This document shows positions 26,415 to 35,237 of a stretch of 64,000 nt of DNA, one piece after another. The stretch lies in NCBI RefSeq assembly GCF_007829035.1, contig NZ_VIVQ01000002.1, positions 558,001-622,000 of the forward strand, given 5' to 3'. The DNA is from Rudaeicoccus suwonensis (lineage in GTDB: Bacteria; Actinomycetota; Actinomycetes; Actinomycetales; Dermatophilaceae). The position numbers and the translations under genes are program-made. The first letter of the stretch is position 1, and each line of letters opens with the position of its first letter. Under the pieces are notes generated by a model, which ran no database searches, was not told the origin of the DNA, and saw only the letters and a list, made by a program, of their open reading frames with translations.

Positions 26415-27921
26415 CCGCGCCGCACATAAGTCTTGCCGAGCTGGAGAGTTATCTCGGCAAGGCCGCAGATCTGCTACGGGGCAGCATCGATCAGTCCGAC
26501 TTCAAGTCGTACATTTCCCGCTGATGTTCCTCAAACGGATCAGTGACGTCTACCTCGAGGAGTATTCGCAAGCCCTCGATGAGTCGAATGGTGACCACGA
26601 GTTTGCAGGATTCGCAGAAAACCACCGATTCGCGATTCCGCGGGGAAACCTCTGGCCGGATATCCGCAACCGCACAGAAAACATCGGCACCGCCTTGCAG
26701 ACCGCGTTCCGAGAGATCGAGAAGGCTAACCCTGACACCCTCTACGGCATCTTTGGCAACGCCAGCTGGACCAACAAGGACAAGCTGCCCGACCGCAAGC
26801 TCGCCGACCTGATCGAGCATTTCTCCACCAAGACGCTGTCCAACGCGAACGTAACACCGGACGTGTTCGGCAACGCGTATGAGTACCTGATCAAGCGCTT
26901 CGCGGACCAGTCCAACAAGAAGGCGGGTGAGTATTACACGCCGCGGTCCGTCGTCGCGTTGCTGATCAACATCCTCGACCCGCAAGAAGGGGAGACCATC
27001 TACGATCCGGCCTGCGGCACCGGTGGGATGCTAATCGAGGTCATTGAGCACGTGAAGGCCGCCGGCGGTAGCCCCAAGACGCTGTGGGGCAAGCTCTACG
27101 GTCAAGAGAAGGTCCTTGCCACCTCAGCAATCGCCCGCATGAACCTGCTGGTGCACGGCGTCGAAGACTTCCGGATCGTTCGCGAGGACACCCTCCGCAG
27201 CCCGGCGTTCTACGCGGACGACAGTCATCTGGTGCAGTTCGACTGCGTCGTCGCCAACCCACCGTTCTCACTCAAGAACTGGGGTGAAACTGCCTGGGCA
27301 ACCGACAAGTGGGGCCGCAACGACCTTGGCGGGGTGCCACCGAAGGGCTACGCCGACTGGGCATGGGTGCAACACATGCTCATCTCTGCGAAGTACGCAA
27401 CGGGCCGAGTTGCAGTTGTTCTCCCGCAGGGCGCGTTGTTCCGTCAGGGCGCCGAAGCACGCATCCGCACCGACATTATGAAGAGCGGTGCTGTCGAGGC
27501 GGTGATCGGACTCGCTCCCAATCTCTTCTACGGGGCAGGCCTGGCCGCGTGTGTCCTCATTCTGCGGACGAAGAAGCCAGCGAATCGGCGGGACCAGGTC
27601 TTGTTTATCAACGGTGAGACCTTGTTCAAGCGCGGTCGTAACCAGAACACGCTTGAGCCGTGCCATGCCCAGCAGATCCTCGACGTCTACGAGGGGTATG
27701 CCGACGTCGAGGGCCTCGCACATGTTGCGTCGTTTGAGGAGATCGCCGGCAACGGCTACAACCTCAACATCCCTCTGTATGTCTCACCGGTCGACACCGG
27801 CGAGAGACTCTCACTCGCCGACGCGCTGGCTAACCTCGAGGCGGCGCATGGCGAGGTAGTCAAGACCCGGGCGGGGTTAGAAGCAGAGTTGGCGAAGTGG
27901 GGACTGGGGGAGATCGCGTGA
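26411..27921 (+). pseudogene. HsdM-like methylase, first copy, frameshifted near its start
   Basis: From GTG 26411 the frame reads the normal HsdM start (LAELESYLGKAADLLRGSID, QSDFKSYI) and then stops at 26522-26524. The rest (MFLKRISDVYLEEYSQAL through DPACGTGGML and ANPPFS) continues in the next frame. One missing T around 26513-26516 explains it: the expected text is YIFPLMFLKRISDVY. Stop and a new in-frame ATG overlap as TGATG, so re-initiation could still give a protein lacking 38 residues. Apart from this the methylase is complete, with both catalytic motifs intact. Confidence 0.82.
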
Positions 27922-29411
27922 GCAAGCAGATCACTCAACGCGAGTTGGAGACTTACCTGTGGGGTGCAGCGGTCGTGCTCCGTGGGCTGATCGACGCCGG
28001 TGACTACAAGCAGTACATCTTCCCGCTCGTCTTCTTGAAGCGGATCTCGGACGTGTATGACGAAGAGCACGCGGGTGCGCTGAAGATCTACGACGATGAG
28101 GTACTGGCCGATTTACCGGAGAATCACCGCTTCGTCATCCCCGCTGGATGCCACTGGTCCGACGTGCGTGAGACGTCGCAGAACATCGGCGAAACCCTGA
28201 AGATGGTCTTTCGTGAGATCGAAGCTGCCAACCCCGACACGCTTACGGGCGTGTTCGGCGACGGCGACTGGGGCAACAAGAACCTGCTGCCCGACTCCAC
28301 TCTGAGCGATCTGATCGAGCACTTTTCCACCGAGACATTCACCATCGCGAACTTGCCTGAGGACGAACTCGGGAATGGCTACGAGTACCTGATCCGGAAG
28401 TTCGCGGACGACTCGGGTCACACCGCGCAGGAGTTCTATACGAACCGCACTCTCGTTCACCTGATGACGCAGATGCTCGAACCCCACGCGGGCGAGTCGG
28501 TGTACGACCCGACCTGCGGTACCGGCGGCATGCTCATCTCCGCCGTGGCGGAGCTCAAGAGGAGAGAGAAGGAGTGGCGTAGCGTCCGGTTGTACGGGCA
28601 GGAACTCAACTACGGCACCTCCGCAATCGCCCGGATGAACCTGTTCCTGCACGGCATCACCGACGGACACATCGCCCACGGAGACACCCTCGCCCGGCCC
28701 GCGTTCCTGAACGCCACAGGCGGACTCGAAACGTTTGACATCGTCCTGGCCAACCCGCCGTATTCCATCAAGGCGTGGGACCGCGCGAAGTTCGCCAAGG
28801 ACCCGTACGACCGCAACAGGTGGGGGGTCCCGCCGCAGGGTCGAGCCGACTACGCGTTCTTCCAACACATCGCCAAGAGTCTCGACCCCAAGACCGGTCG
28901 CGCCGCGATCCTCTTTCCCCATGGCGTGCTGTTCCGCCAAGAAGAAGGAGCACTGCGCGAAGCACTCGTGAAGTCCGACCTTCTCGAATGCGTGCTCGGC
29001 CTCGGAGCCGGACTGTTTTACAACAGCCCGATGGAAGCCGTCGTAGTCACACTCCGCGCTACCAAGCCGGCCGAGCACAAGGGCAAGGTTCTCTTCATCA
29101 ACGCGGTCAACGATGTCGCCCGCGAACAAGCGCAGTCCTTTCTCCGCGAGACCCACCAGAAGAAGATCCTCGACGCCTACCGGGATTTCGGTGCCGTCGA
29201 TGGGTTTGCTTCGGTCGCAACGCTTGACGAGATCGCCCTCAGGGGCCACAGCCTGGCCATCCCGCTGTACGTCACTGGAGCGAAGACTGCCGATGTTCGC
29301 GACCGGGTCCACGTGACTGACTCCGTCGCCAACTGGCGCGCCGCTGCCACCGAATCCGAGGCGGCCATCGCCGACATTCTCACGCGCCTCCGATCGGAGG
29401 CGCCCGCGTGA
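27918..29411 (+). CDS. hsdM: Type I modification methylase subunit, second copy
   Basis: A 497-residue adenine methylase. The N-terminal HsdM helical domain (LETYLWGAAVVLRGLIDAGD, YKQYIFPLVFLKRISDVYDE) is followed by motif I DPTCGTGGML (about 197) and motif IV ANPPYS (about 279). It starts from a GTG overlapping the stop of the first copy and overlaps hsdS. It is the intact partner expected to modify adenines at the sequence read by HsdS. The two copies are clearly diverged, not a recent duplication. Confidence 0.92.
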   Translation: MSKQITQRELETYLWGAAVVLRGLIDAGDYKQYIFPLVFLKRISDVYDEEHAGALKIYDDEVLADLPENHRFVIPAGCHWSDVRETSQNIGETLKMVFREIEAANPDTLTGVFGDGDWGNKNLLPDSTLSDLIEHFSTETFTIANLPEDELGNGYEYLIRKFADDSGHTAQEFYTNRTLVHLMTQMLEPHAGESVYDPTCGTGGMLISAVAELKRREKEWRSVRLYGQELNYGTSAIARMNLFLHGITDGHIAHGDTLARPAFLNATGGLETFDIVLANPPYSIKAWDRAKFAKDPYDRNRWGVPPQGRADYAFFQHIAKSLDPKTGRAAILFPHGVLFRQEEGALREALVKSDLLECVLGLGAGLFYNSPMEAVVVTLRATKPAEHKGKVLFINAVNDVAREQAQSFLRETHQKKILDAYRDFGAVDGFASVATLDEIALRGHSLAIPLYVTGAKTADVRDRVHVTDSVANWRAAATESEAAIADILTRLRSEAPA

Positions 29412-30553
29412 CTCCTGATATCGACAAGTCGAGTTGGAAGCGAGTCGTGTTCGGCGACGTCATTGAAAGCATCACCGATCGTGTCGACGACCCGTCGGCA
29501 GCTGGGGTTGATCGTTACGTCGGGTTGGAGCACCTCGACCCAGGGGCCATGACTGTCCGGCGCTGGGACACACCGGACAAGGTCGCCGCGCAGAAGCTGC
29601 GCTTTCAGAGCGGTGACGTGATTTTCGGTAGGCGCCGCGCGTACCAGAAGAAGGTCGCGCTTGCGGAGTTCGAAGGCATCTGCTCCGCGCATGCACTCGT
29701 GCTTCGCGCTTGCGCCGACTCCATGTACCCGGACTTCCTGCCCGTGTTCTTGTCGAGCGACTACTTCCTCGACCGTGCCGTCGCCATTTCGGTTGGCTCG
29801 CTGTCACCAACCGTGAACTGGCGCGACCTCAAGGTTCAGGAATTTGACCTCCCACCCCTCGACGAGCAGAAGCGCATCGCCGACCTCCTCTGGGCCATCG
29901 AGCGCCACCGGATGGCAGTGATCGACACCGAAGTGCCACTCACCAGATGCCAAACACCGCTCATGGAAATTGAGGCGACTTCGTACGTCACGGTTGGCGA
30001 CGTTGTGCTGACTGCCAGGAGTGGCGCGACTCCTCGGCGTTCCAACAAGGCCTACTACGGAGGAGAGATCCCATGGCTGAAGTCGGGAGAGGTCACAGGG
30101 GATGGGCTTCACGCCACCGCTGAGTCGATCTCTGCAGACGGGCTTGAGAACTCCGCAGCGTGGTTGGTACCGACTGGCGCCGTGGTCGTCGCCATGTACG
30201 GAGACGGTAAGACGCGCGGTCAGGTCGGACGGATTGCGAGGCCCATGAGCACGAATCAGGCAGTCCTGGCCCTCGTCGCCGACGAGTCCAAGGTCGACCC
30301 AGACTTCTTATACTGCTGGCTCCGTTCACGGCAGGAGGAACTGAGGGGTAAGGGCGTCGGCGCAGCTCAGAAGAATCTGTCAAAGGGCCTCGTCACGTCT
30401 GAACCATTTCCAGACTTGCCCGTGCAGGACCAGTCGTCAGCGGTTGCTCAAGTCATCGCGATCGACCAAGCGCGGGACCAATTGCGCTCGGAAGCTGACG
30501 AACTCGCAGAGCTACGGGTGTCGTTTCTTGCGGAGATATTTGGGGGCAACTGA
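29408..30553 (+). CDS. hsdS: Type I specificity subunit
   Basis: A 381-residue subunit with two target recognition domains. The first ends with the conserved LPPLDEQKRIADLLWAIERHR helix; the second has SGATPRRSNKAYYGGEIPWLKSGEV and closes with a shorter helix (DQSSAVAQVIAIDQARDQLRSEADELAEL). The order of TRD, helix, TRD, helix implies a bipartite DNA target. It starts four bases inside hsdM and ends on the first base of hsdR. The target sequence cannot be read by eye. Confidence 0.9.
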   Translation: MTPDIDKSSWKRVVFGDVIESITDRVDDPSAAGVDRYVGLEHLDPGAMTVRRWDTPDKVAAQKLRFQSGDVIFGRRRAYQKKVALAEFEGICSAHALVLRACADSMYPDFLPVFLSSDYFLDRAVAISVGSLSPTVNWRDLKVQEFDLPPLDEQKRIADLLWAIERHRMAVIDTEVPLTRCQTPLMEIEATSYVTVGDVVLTARSGATPRRSNKAYYGGEIPWLKSGEVTGDGLHATAESISADGLENSAAWLVPTGAVVVAMYGDGKTRGQVGRIARPMSTNQAVLALVADESKVDPDFLYCWLRSRQEELRGKGVGAAQKNLSKGLVTSEPFPDLPVQDQSSAVAQVIAIDQARDQLRSEADELAELRVSFLAEIFGGN

Positions 30554-33489
30554 TGGCGCAGTTCAACGAGGCGAATTCAGTGCGCGATTTCGTGCGGGAC
30601 GTGGTCAGGTCGAGCGATGTTCATTTCGTTCCGGGCAGCGAGTTGCCACGTCGTCTGGACGAGGTGCTTTTGGAGGGAGCTCTCAAGGAGGCGCTGATCC
30701 GGCTGAATCCGGAGATCGAGTCCGAGCCGGCGAAGGCCGACGAGGTGATCTACAACCTGCGAGCGATCTTGTTGTCGGCTCGCACGACACCGCATCCGGT
30801 GGTGGCCAACGAGGAGTTGATGACTTGGTTGACGGGTCAGAAGTCGATGCCGTTCGGAGCGAACGGTGAGCACACCACCGTTCGTCTGATCGACTACGAC
30901 CACCTTGACGACAACTCGTCAAACCAATGGATGGTGTCGACGGAGGTGACGTTCAAGCTTGGCCGGTTGGAGAAGCGGTTCGACTTGGTGTTGTGGTGCA
31001 ACGGGTTCCCGCTGGTGGTCGGTGAGGCGAAGACGCCGATCCGGCCGGCATACACATGGATCGACGCTGCAGCCCAGATTCACGACGACTACGAGCAGAG
31101 CATCCCGCAGTTCTTCGTGCCCAACGTTTTTTCCTTCGCCACCGAAGGCAAGGACTTTCGGTACGGCACGGTCGGGATGCCAGTTGAGCTGTGGGGTCCA
31201 TGGCGTGAAGACACAACTGACGAGAACGCGCCCGCCAAGATCGGGCTGGTCACGGTCCGTGAAGCCGTCGAAGGTGTCCTGAATCCACGGGCGGTTTTGG
31301 AGTTCGTGAGGTTCTTCACCCTCTACGCGACGGACAAGAAGCACCGCAAGATCAAGATCATCGCCCGGTTCCAGCAGTTCCAGGCAACCAACCTCATTGT
31401 GGAACGAGTCCTGCTCGGCAAAGTGAAGCAGGGCTTGATCTGGCACTTTCAGGGGTCAGGAAAATCTCTGCTGATGGTGTTCACCGCGCTGAAGCTGCGG
31501 GCGATGGCCGAGTTGACCAACCCGACGATCCTGATCGTGGTTGACCGCATCGATCTGGACACACAGATCACCGGCACCTTCAACGCCTCGGACGTGCCCG
31601 GGCTGGTCTCCACCGACTCTCGTGCCCAGTTGCAGAACCTGCTGAGTCAGCGGGCGCGAAAGATCATCATCACCACGATCCACAAGTTCGGTGAGGCACC
31701 TGGTGTGCTGGATGACCGGCAGAACATCATCGCGATGGTCGACGAAGCCCACCGGACACAGGAGGGCGATTATGGGCAGAAGATGCGCCAGGCGTTGCCG
31801 AACGCGTTCTTGTTCGGCCTGACCGGGACACCGATCAACAAGCGCGACCGCAACACGTTCATGTGGTTCGGGGCACCGGAGGACGCAGGAGGCTACCTGT
31901 CGCGCTACACCTTCCACGACTCGATCCGCGACGGTGCCACCCTCCCGCTGCACTTCGAGCCGCGACTGTCGGAGTTGCACATCGACCAGGAGGCGATCGA
32001 CGCAGCGTTCGACGAGCTGGCCACCGAGGAGCGGTTGAGCGAGTCGGACAAGATCGCGTTGTCGAAGAAGGCCGCGTCGATCGAGGTGCTGATCAAGACA
32101 CCATCGCGGATCGCGAAGATCGCTGCGGACATAGCCGAGCATTTCCGCGCCAAGGTCGAACCGCTGGGCTTGAAGGCGCAAGTCGTGGTCTACGACAAGG
32201 CCTCCTGTGTGGCCTACAAGACCGAGTTGGACCGGCACCTCGGGCCGGATGTGTCGACGATCGTGATGTCCAAATCCCGTGGTGGCTCACCGGATTGGGC
32301 GCCGTGGACCCCGGGCGCGGACGAACTCGAGCAGGTGCTGGCCCGGTTCAACGACCCGGCGGACCCGCTGAAGGTCATTATCGTCACCTCCAAGTTGCTG
32401 ACCGGGTTCGATGCCCCGATCTTGTTCTGTCAGTACTTGGACAAGCCGTTGAAGGAGCACACGCTCCTGCAGGCGATCACCCGCACCAACCGCGTCTACC
32501 CACCCGACAAGACGCACGGCCTGATCGTGGACTACCTGGGCATCTTCGACGACGTGGCCAAGTCGTTGGCGTTCGACGAGAAGTCAGTGCAACAGGTCAT
32601 CTCCAACATCGAAGAGTTGAAGAAGCAACTCGCGCTGACGATGGAAACCGCGTTGTCGTTCTTCCCCGGCGTTGACCGGACCATTGGCGGCTACGAAGGA
32701 CTGGTGCAGGCACAGTCAGCCATCGCAGATGAAACCACCAAGGATGCCTTCGGGCTTGCCTACAGTGTCGTCTCCCAATTGTGGGAGGCGCTCAGCCCGG
32801 ACCCGATGCTCGCGCCGTACCGCGACGACTACCGGTGGCTGACCGACGTCTACGAGTCCGTGCGTCCGTCGGATATCTCGGGCCGGCTGGTGTGGCACGC
32901 CTTGGGTGCCAAGACGATCGACCTGATCAACGAGCACGTTCAGGTCGAGATCCCGCAAGGTGACGAGACGATCGTGCTGGATGCGCAGACGATCGAAGAC
33001 CTGATGACTGGCAAACGCCAGGATGTGCCGGTCGAAGAGATCGAGAAGCAGATCACCGCACGCATCGCACGCCACCTCAACAACCCCGTCTTCATCGAAC
33101 TCGGACAACGCCTCAACGCGTTGCGGGACAAGTACGCCGACATCCAGCAGTCCAGCCTGGAGTTCCTGCGTGAGCTCCTCGAACTGGCCCGTGACACCGT
33201 CGCTGCAGAGAAGGAAGCCAATGATGTCCCACCGGAGGAGAAGGGCAGGGCCGCGCTCACCGATCTGTTCGAGGCGCTCAAGGGCGAGCACACACCGATC
33301 ATCGTGTCCAATGTCGTCGACCGCATCGACGAGGTCGTCAGGGCTGTTAGGTTCGAGGGCTGGCAGTCCACGATCCGCGGAGATCAGGAAGTTCGGCAGG
33401 CGCTGCGCAAGACGTTGTACGTCCAGTTCAAGATCCGGGACAACGACGTCTTCGAAAAGGCGCTGAAGTACATCCGCGAGTACTACTGA
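30553..33489 (+). CDS. hsdR: Type I restriction endonuclease subunit
   Basis: 978 residues. The N-terminal PD-(D/E)xK nuclease is visible in FDLVLWCNGFPLVVGEAKTP. It is followed by a SF2 translocase with Walker A HFQGSGKS (about residue 300), DEAH box MVDEAHRTQ (about 395), LTGTPI (about 423) and the late helicase motif AITRTNRVYPPDKTHGLIVDYLG. The C-terminal helical domain that docks on the methylase core is present. It cleaves unmodified DNA after translocation. It overlaps hsdS by one base and the next unknown gene by one base (TGATG). Confidence 0.93.
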   Translation: MAQFNEANSVRDFVRDVVRSSDVHFVPGSELPRRLDEVLLEGALKEALIRLNPEIESEPAKADEVIYNLRAILLSARTTPHPVVANEELMTWLTGQKSMPFGANGEHTTVRLIDYDHLDDNSSNQWMVSTEVTFKLGRLEKRFDLVLWCNGFPLVVGEAKTPIRPAYTWIDAAAQIHDDYEQSIPQFFVPNVFSFATEGKDFRYGTVGMPVELWGPWREDTTDENAPAKIGLVTVREAVEGVLNPRAVLEFVRFFTLYATDKKHRKIKIIARFQQFQATNLIVERVLLGKVKQGLIWHFQGSGKSLLMVFTALKLRAMAELTNPTILIVVDRIDLDTQITGTFNASDVPGLVSTDSRAQLQNLLSQRARKIIITTIHKFGEAPGVLDDRQNIIAMVDEAHRTQEGDYGQKMRQALPNAFLFGLTGTPINKRDRNTFMWFGAPEDAGGYLSRYTFHDSIRDGATLPLHFEPRLSELHIDQEAIDAAFDELATEERLSESDKIALSKKAASIEVLIKTPSRIAKIAADIAEHFRAKVEPLGLKAQVVVYDKASCVAYKTELDRHLGPDVSTIVMSKSRGGSPDWAPWTPGADELEQVLARFNDPADPLKVIIVTSKLLTGFDAPILFCQYLDKPLKEHTLLQAITRTNRVYPPDKTHGLIVDYLGIFDDVAKSLAFDEKSVQQVISNIEELKKQLALTMETALSFFPGVDRTIGGYEGLVQAQSAIADETTKDAFGLAYSVVSQLWEALSPDPMLAPYRDDYRWLTDVYESVRPSDISGRLVWHALGAKTIDLINEHVQVEIPQGDETIVLDAQTIEDLMTGKRQDVPVEEIEKQITARIARHLNNPVFIELGQRLNALRDKYADIQQSSLEFLRELLELARDTVAAEKEANDVPPEEKGRAALTDLFEALKGEHTPIIVSNVVDRIDEVVRAVRFEGWQSTIRGDQEVRQALRKTLYVQFKIRDNDVFEKALKYIREYY

Positions 33490-35237
33490 TGCCCGCGGCG
33501 ACAGGCAAGGGAACCGGGTGGGGCTGGGACCAGACAGGTCCCGCCTGGGGTGTCCGGGCTTTCGCCCCGAAGTCTGGCCAAGACCATCTCGGACTCGGAT
33601 CCGTCAGTTCCGACCGGATTCTTCCGGCCCTATCGCCGGGCATAAACGTGTTGACTGTCCATCCACGCTATTGGTCGTTCTACTCGTGGGTGCTCGACGA
33701 ATTTTGGGTCCGTGAACTTCCGCGCACACGGCGAGCGTTCACAGACTTTTACCGCCCGCGGGAAGCCCTCTTCGCCATGTCGTGTCATGTCTGCGAGGCG
33801 CCCGAGCACGGGACATTGTTGGCAAACGTTGTCGGAAGCCGACGCGTTGGACCACTGGTCGACGAGGACATGTTCGATCCCGGATTCGACTACATCAAGG
33901 AGCCGCTCGGCGGTTACGGGCTGTACTACCGCTCCGCGATGGAGCAGACCGGCGTCGTCATTGTCGCGCGACCCTCCAACGGCTTCCCGTTCGACGCGCC
34001 CACGCCCACCGGGCGCGCCCTCGCTGACGCCTTTCGCCGCGCTATCGCTGGCACCCGGCTCATGGTCGCCCTCAATAGCGACCCCACAAACCCCATCCCG
34101 CGAGATGACCTGGTCGACTTCGCCAATTCGGCGTGTCTGTGTCAACTTCAAGTCGCGACCGACTACGACCTCCCTCTGCTGCAGGACCTCTTCCTTCATT
34201 CTGGAGTTTCCGATGAGACAACCTCCCGCAGTCAGACATTGCGTTTCCTGCTGGATCTGAGCCAATGCGCACCTGCCTGGCCGATCTACCAGGACACGTT
34301 TCGACAACTCATCTATTTCCGCACCTTGGGCGGACCTGAGTACACGCCACGACCTGAACTGCTCGACGTCGCCCGACGCTGGCGCGTGTACCAAGGGCGC
34401 GAATACTTCGCGTTCGTGTTCAACCGCCTCCTGCGGTGGGTTACACGCCGCGGTCTCGATGAGACCGAGGCTGGCCTGACTCCGATGCCGCTGGAAGACG
34501 TATGGGAACTCGTCGCTGACGCGATCAACGACGGGACCCACAACCCTGACATGAACCTGGAATTGCCATCGGTCACCGCCGATACCGCCGCCGGGGACCT
34601 ACTGAGGGAGCTGAAGGACGGCCTGGACATCACCGGGTCTGCAGATGCTCCGTGGCCGCGCGACGAGACCCGCGATGAACACGCGCTCTACGAGGCTTGT
34701 CGCTACGTCGACGTCGACGACGGAGCAACACTTGTCGCGCTGCTCGCGTTGCTACTTCTCGTTCGCGAACGGTTCGGCTTACCAGAACGCGCCGCCGAAT
34801 TCATCGACGAGCGACTCGTCCTGGCTGAGGGCGGCGCGCTGCGCATTGGCATGTCCAGGTTCATGCATCTGCTGAATCAGCGCATGCTGCGCAACCCGAC
34901 CCTGGCTGAGCTGTTGCAGTGGCTCATCCAGGACTTCGTCATCGTCCAACACGAGCGCGTGGCAGCAGCCAAGCTGCCCGACGACACCTACCGGCTTCGT
35001 CGAGTCGGTGGCAGCCTTCGCTTCTTCCCACAAGACGTGCCGGTACGGCTCAACGACAGTCGTTTCGGAGCGCTCAGCACCATGGTTCATGAGTTGGGTT
35101 GGGCGACGCCATTTGCGTTGTCGAACAGGAAGCTGACCCGGTCGGGCCGGGCACTGCTCGTCGACGGTGATCTTCCAGCTGGTGCCCTCGCGGCCGCTTC
35201 CGAACAGTTCGAGGTCGAGAAGCCGGCGACAACATGA
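33489..35237 (+). CDS. Unknown 582-residue protein coupled to the type I operon
   Basis: Begins in the hsdR stop (TGATG) and overlaps the next gene (ATGA), so it belongs to the operon. The N-terminal part reads WGWDQTGPAWGVRAF, then ILPALSPGINVLTVHPRYW and SFYSWVLDEFW. This LxPGI...RxRYxxFYxWxL pattern recalls uncharacterised proteins of defence operons, such as the DUF6361 type, that pair with PLD proteins. No nuclease, helicase or methylase motif is seen. A hydrophobic helix near residue 415 (TLVALLALLLLVRERFG) may be buried. Possible sensor or effector partner of the PLD protein. Confidence 0.75.
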   Translation: MPAATGKGTGWGWDQTGPAWGVRAFAPKSGQDHLGLGSVSSDRILPALSPGINVLTVHPRYWSFYSWVLDEFWVRELPRTRRAFTDFYRPREALFAMSCHVCEAPEHGTLLANVVGSRRVGPLVDEDMFDPGFDYIKEPLGGYGLYYRSAMEQTGVVIVARPSNGFPFDAPTPTGRALADAFRRAIAGTRLMVALNSDPTNPIPRDDLVDFANSACLCQLQVATDYDLPLLQDLFLHSGVSDETTSRSQTLRFLLDLSQCAPAWPIYQDTFRQLIYFRTLGGPEYTPRPELLDVARRWRVYQGREYFAFVFNRLLRWVTRRGLDETEAGLTPMPLEDVWELVADAINDGTHNPDMNLELPSVTADTAAGDLLRELKDGLDITGSADAPWPRDETRDEHALYEACRYVDVDDGATLVALLALLLLVRERFGLPERAAEFIDERLVLAEGGALRIGMSRFMHLLNQRMLRNPTLAELLQWLIQDFVIVQHERVAAAKLPDDTYRLRRVGGSLRFFPQDVPVRLNDSRFGALSTMVHELGWATPFALSNRKLTRSGRALLVDGDLPAGALAAASEQFEVEKPATT

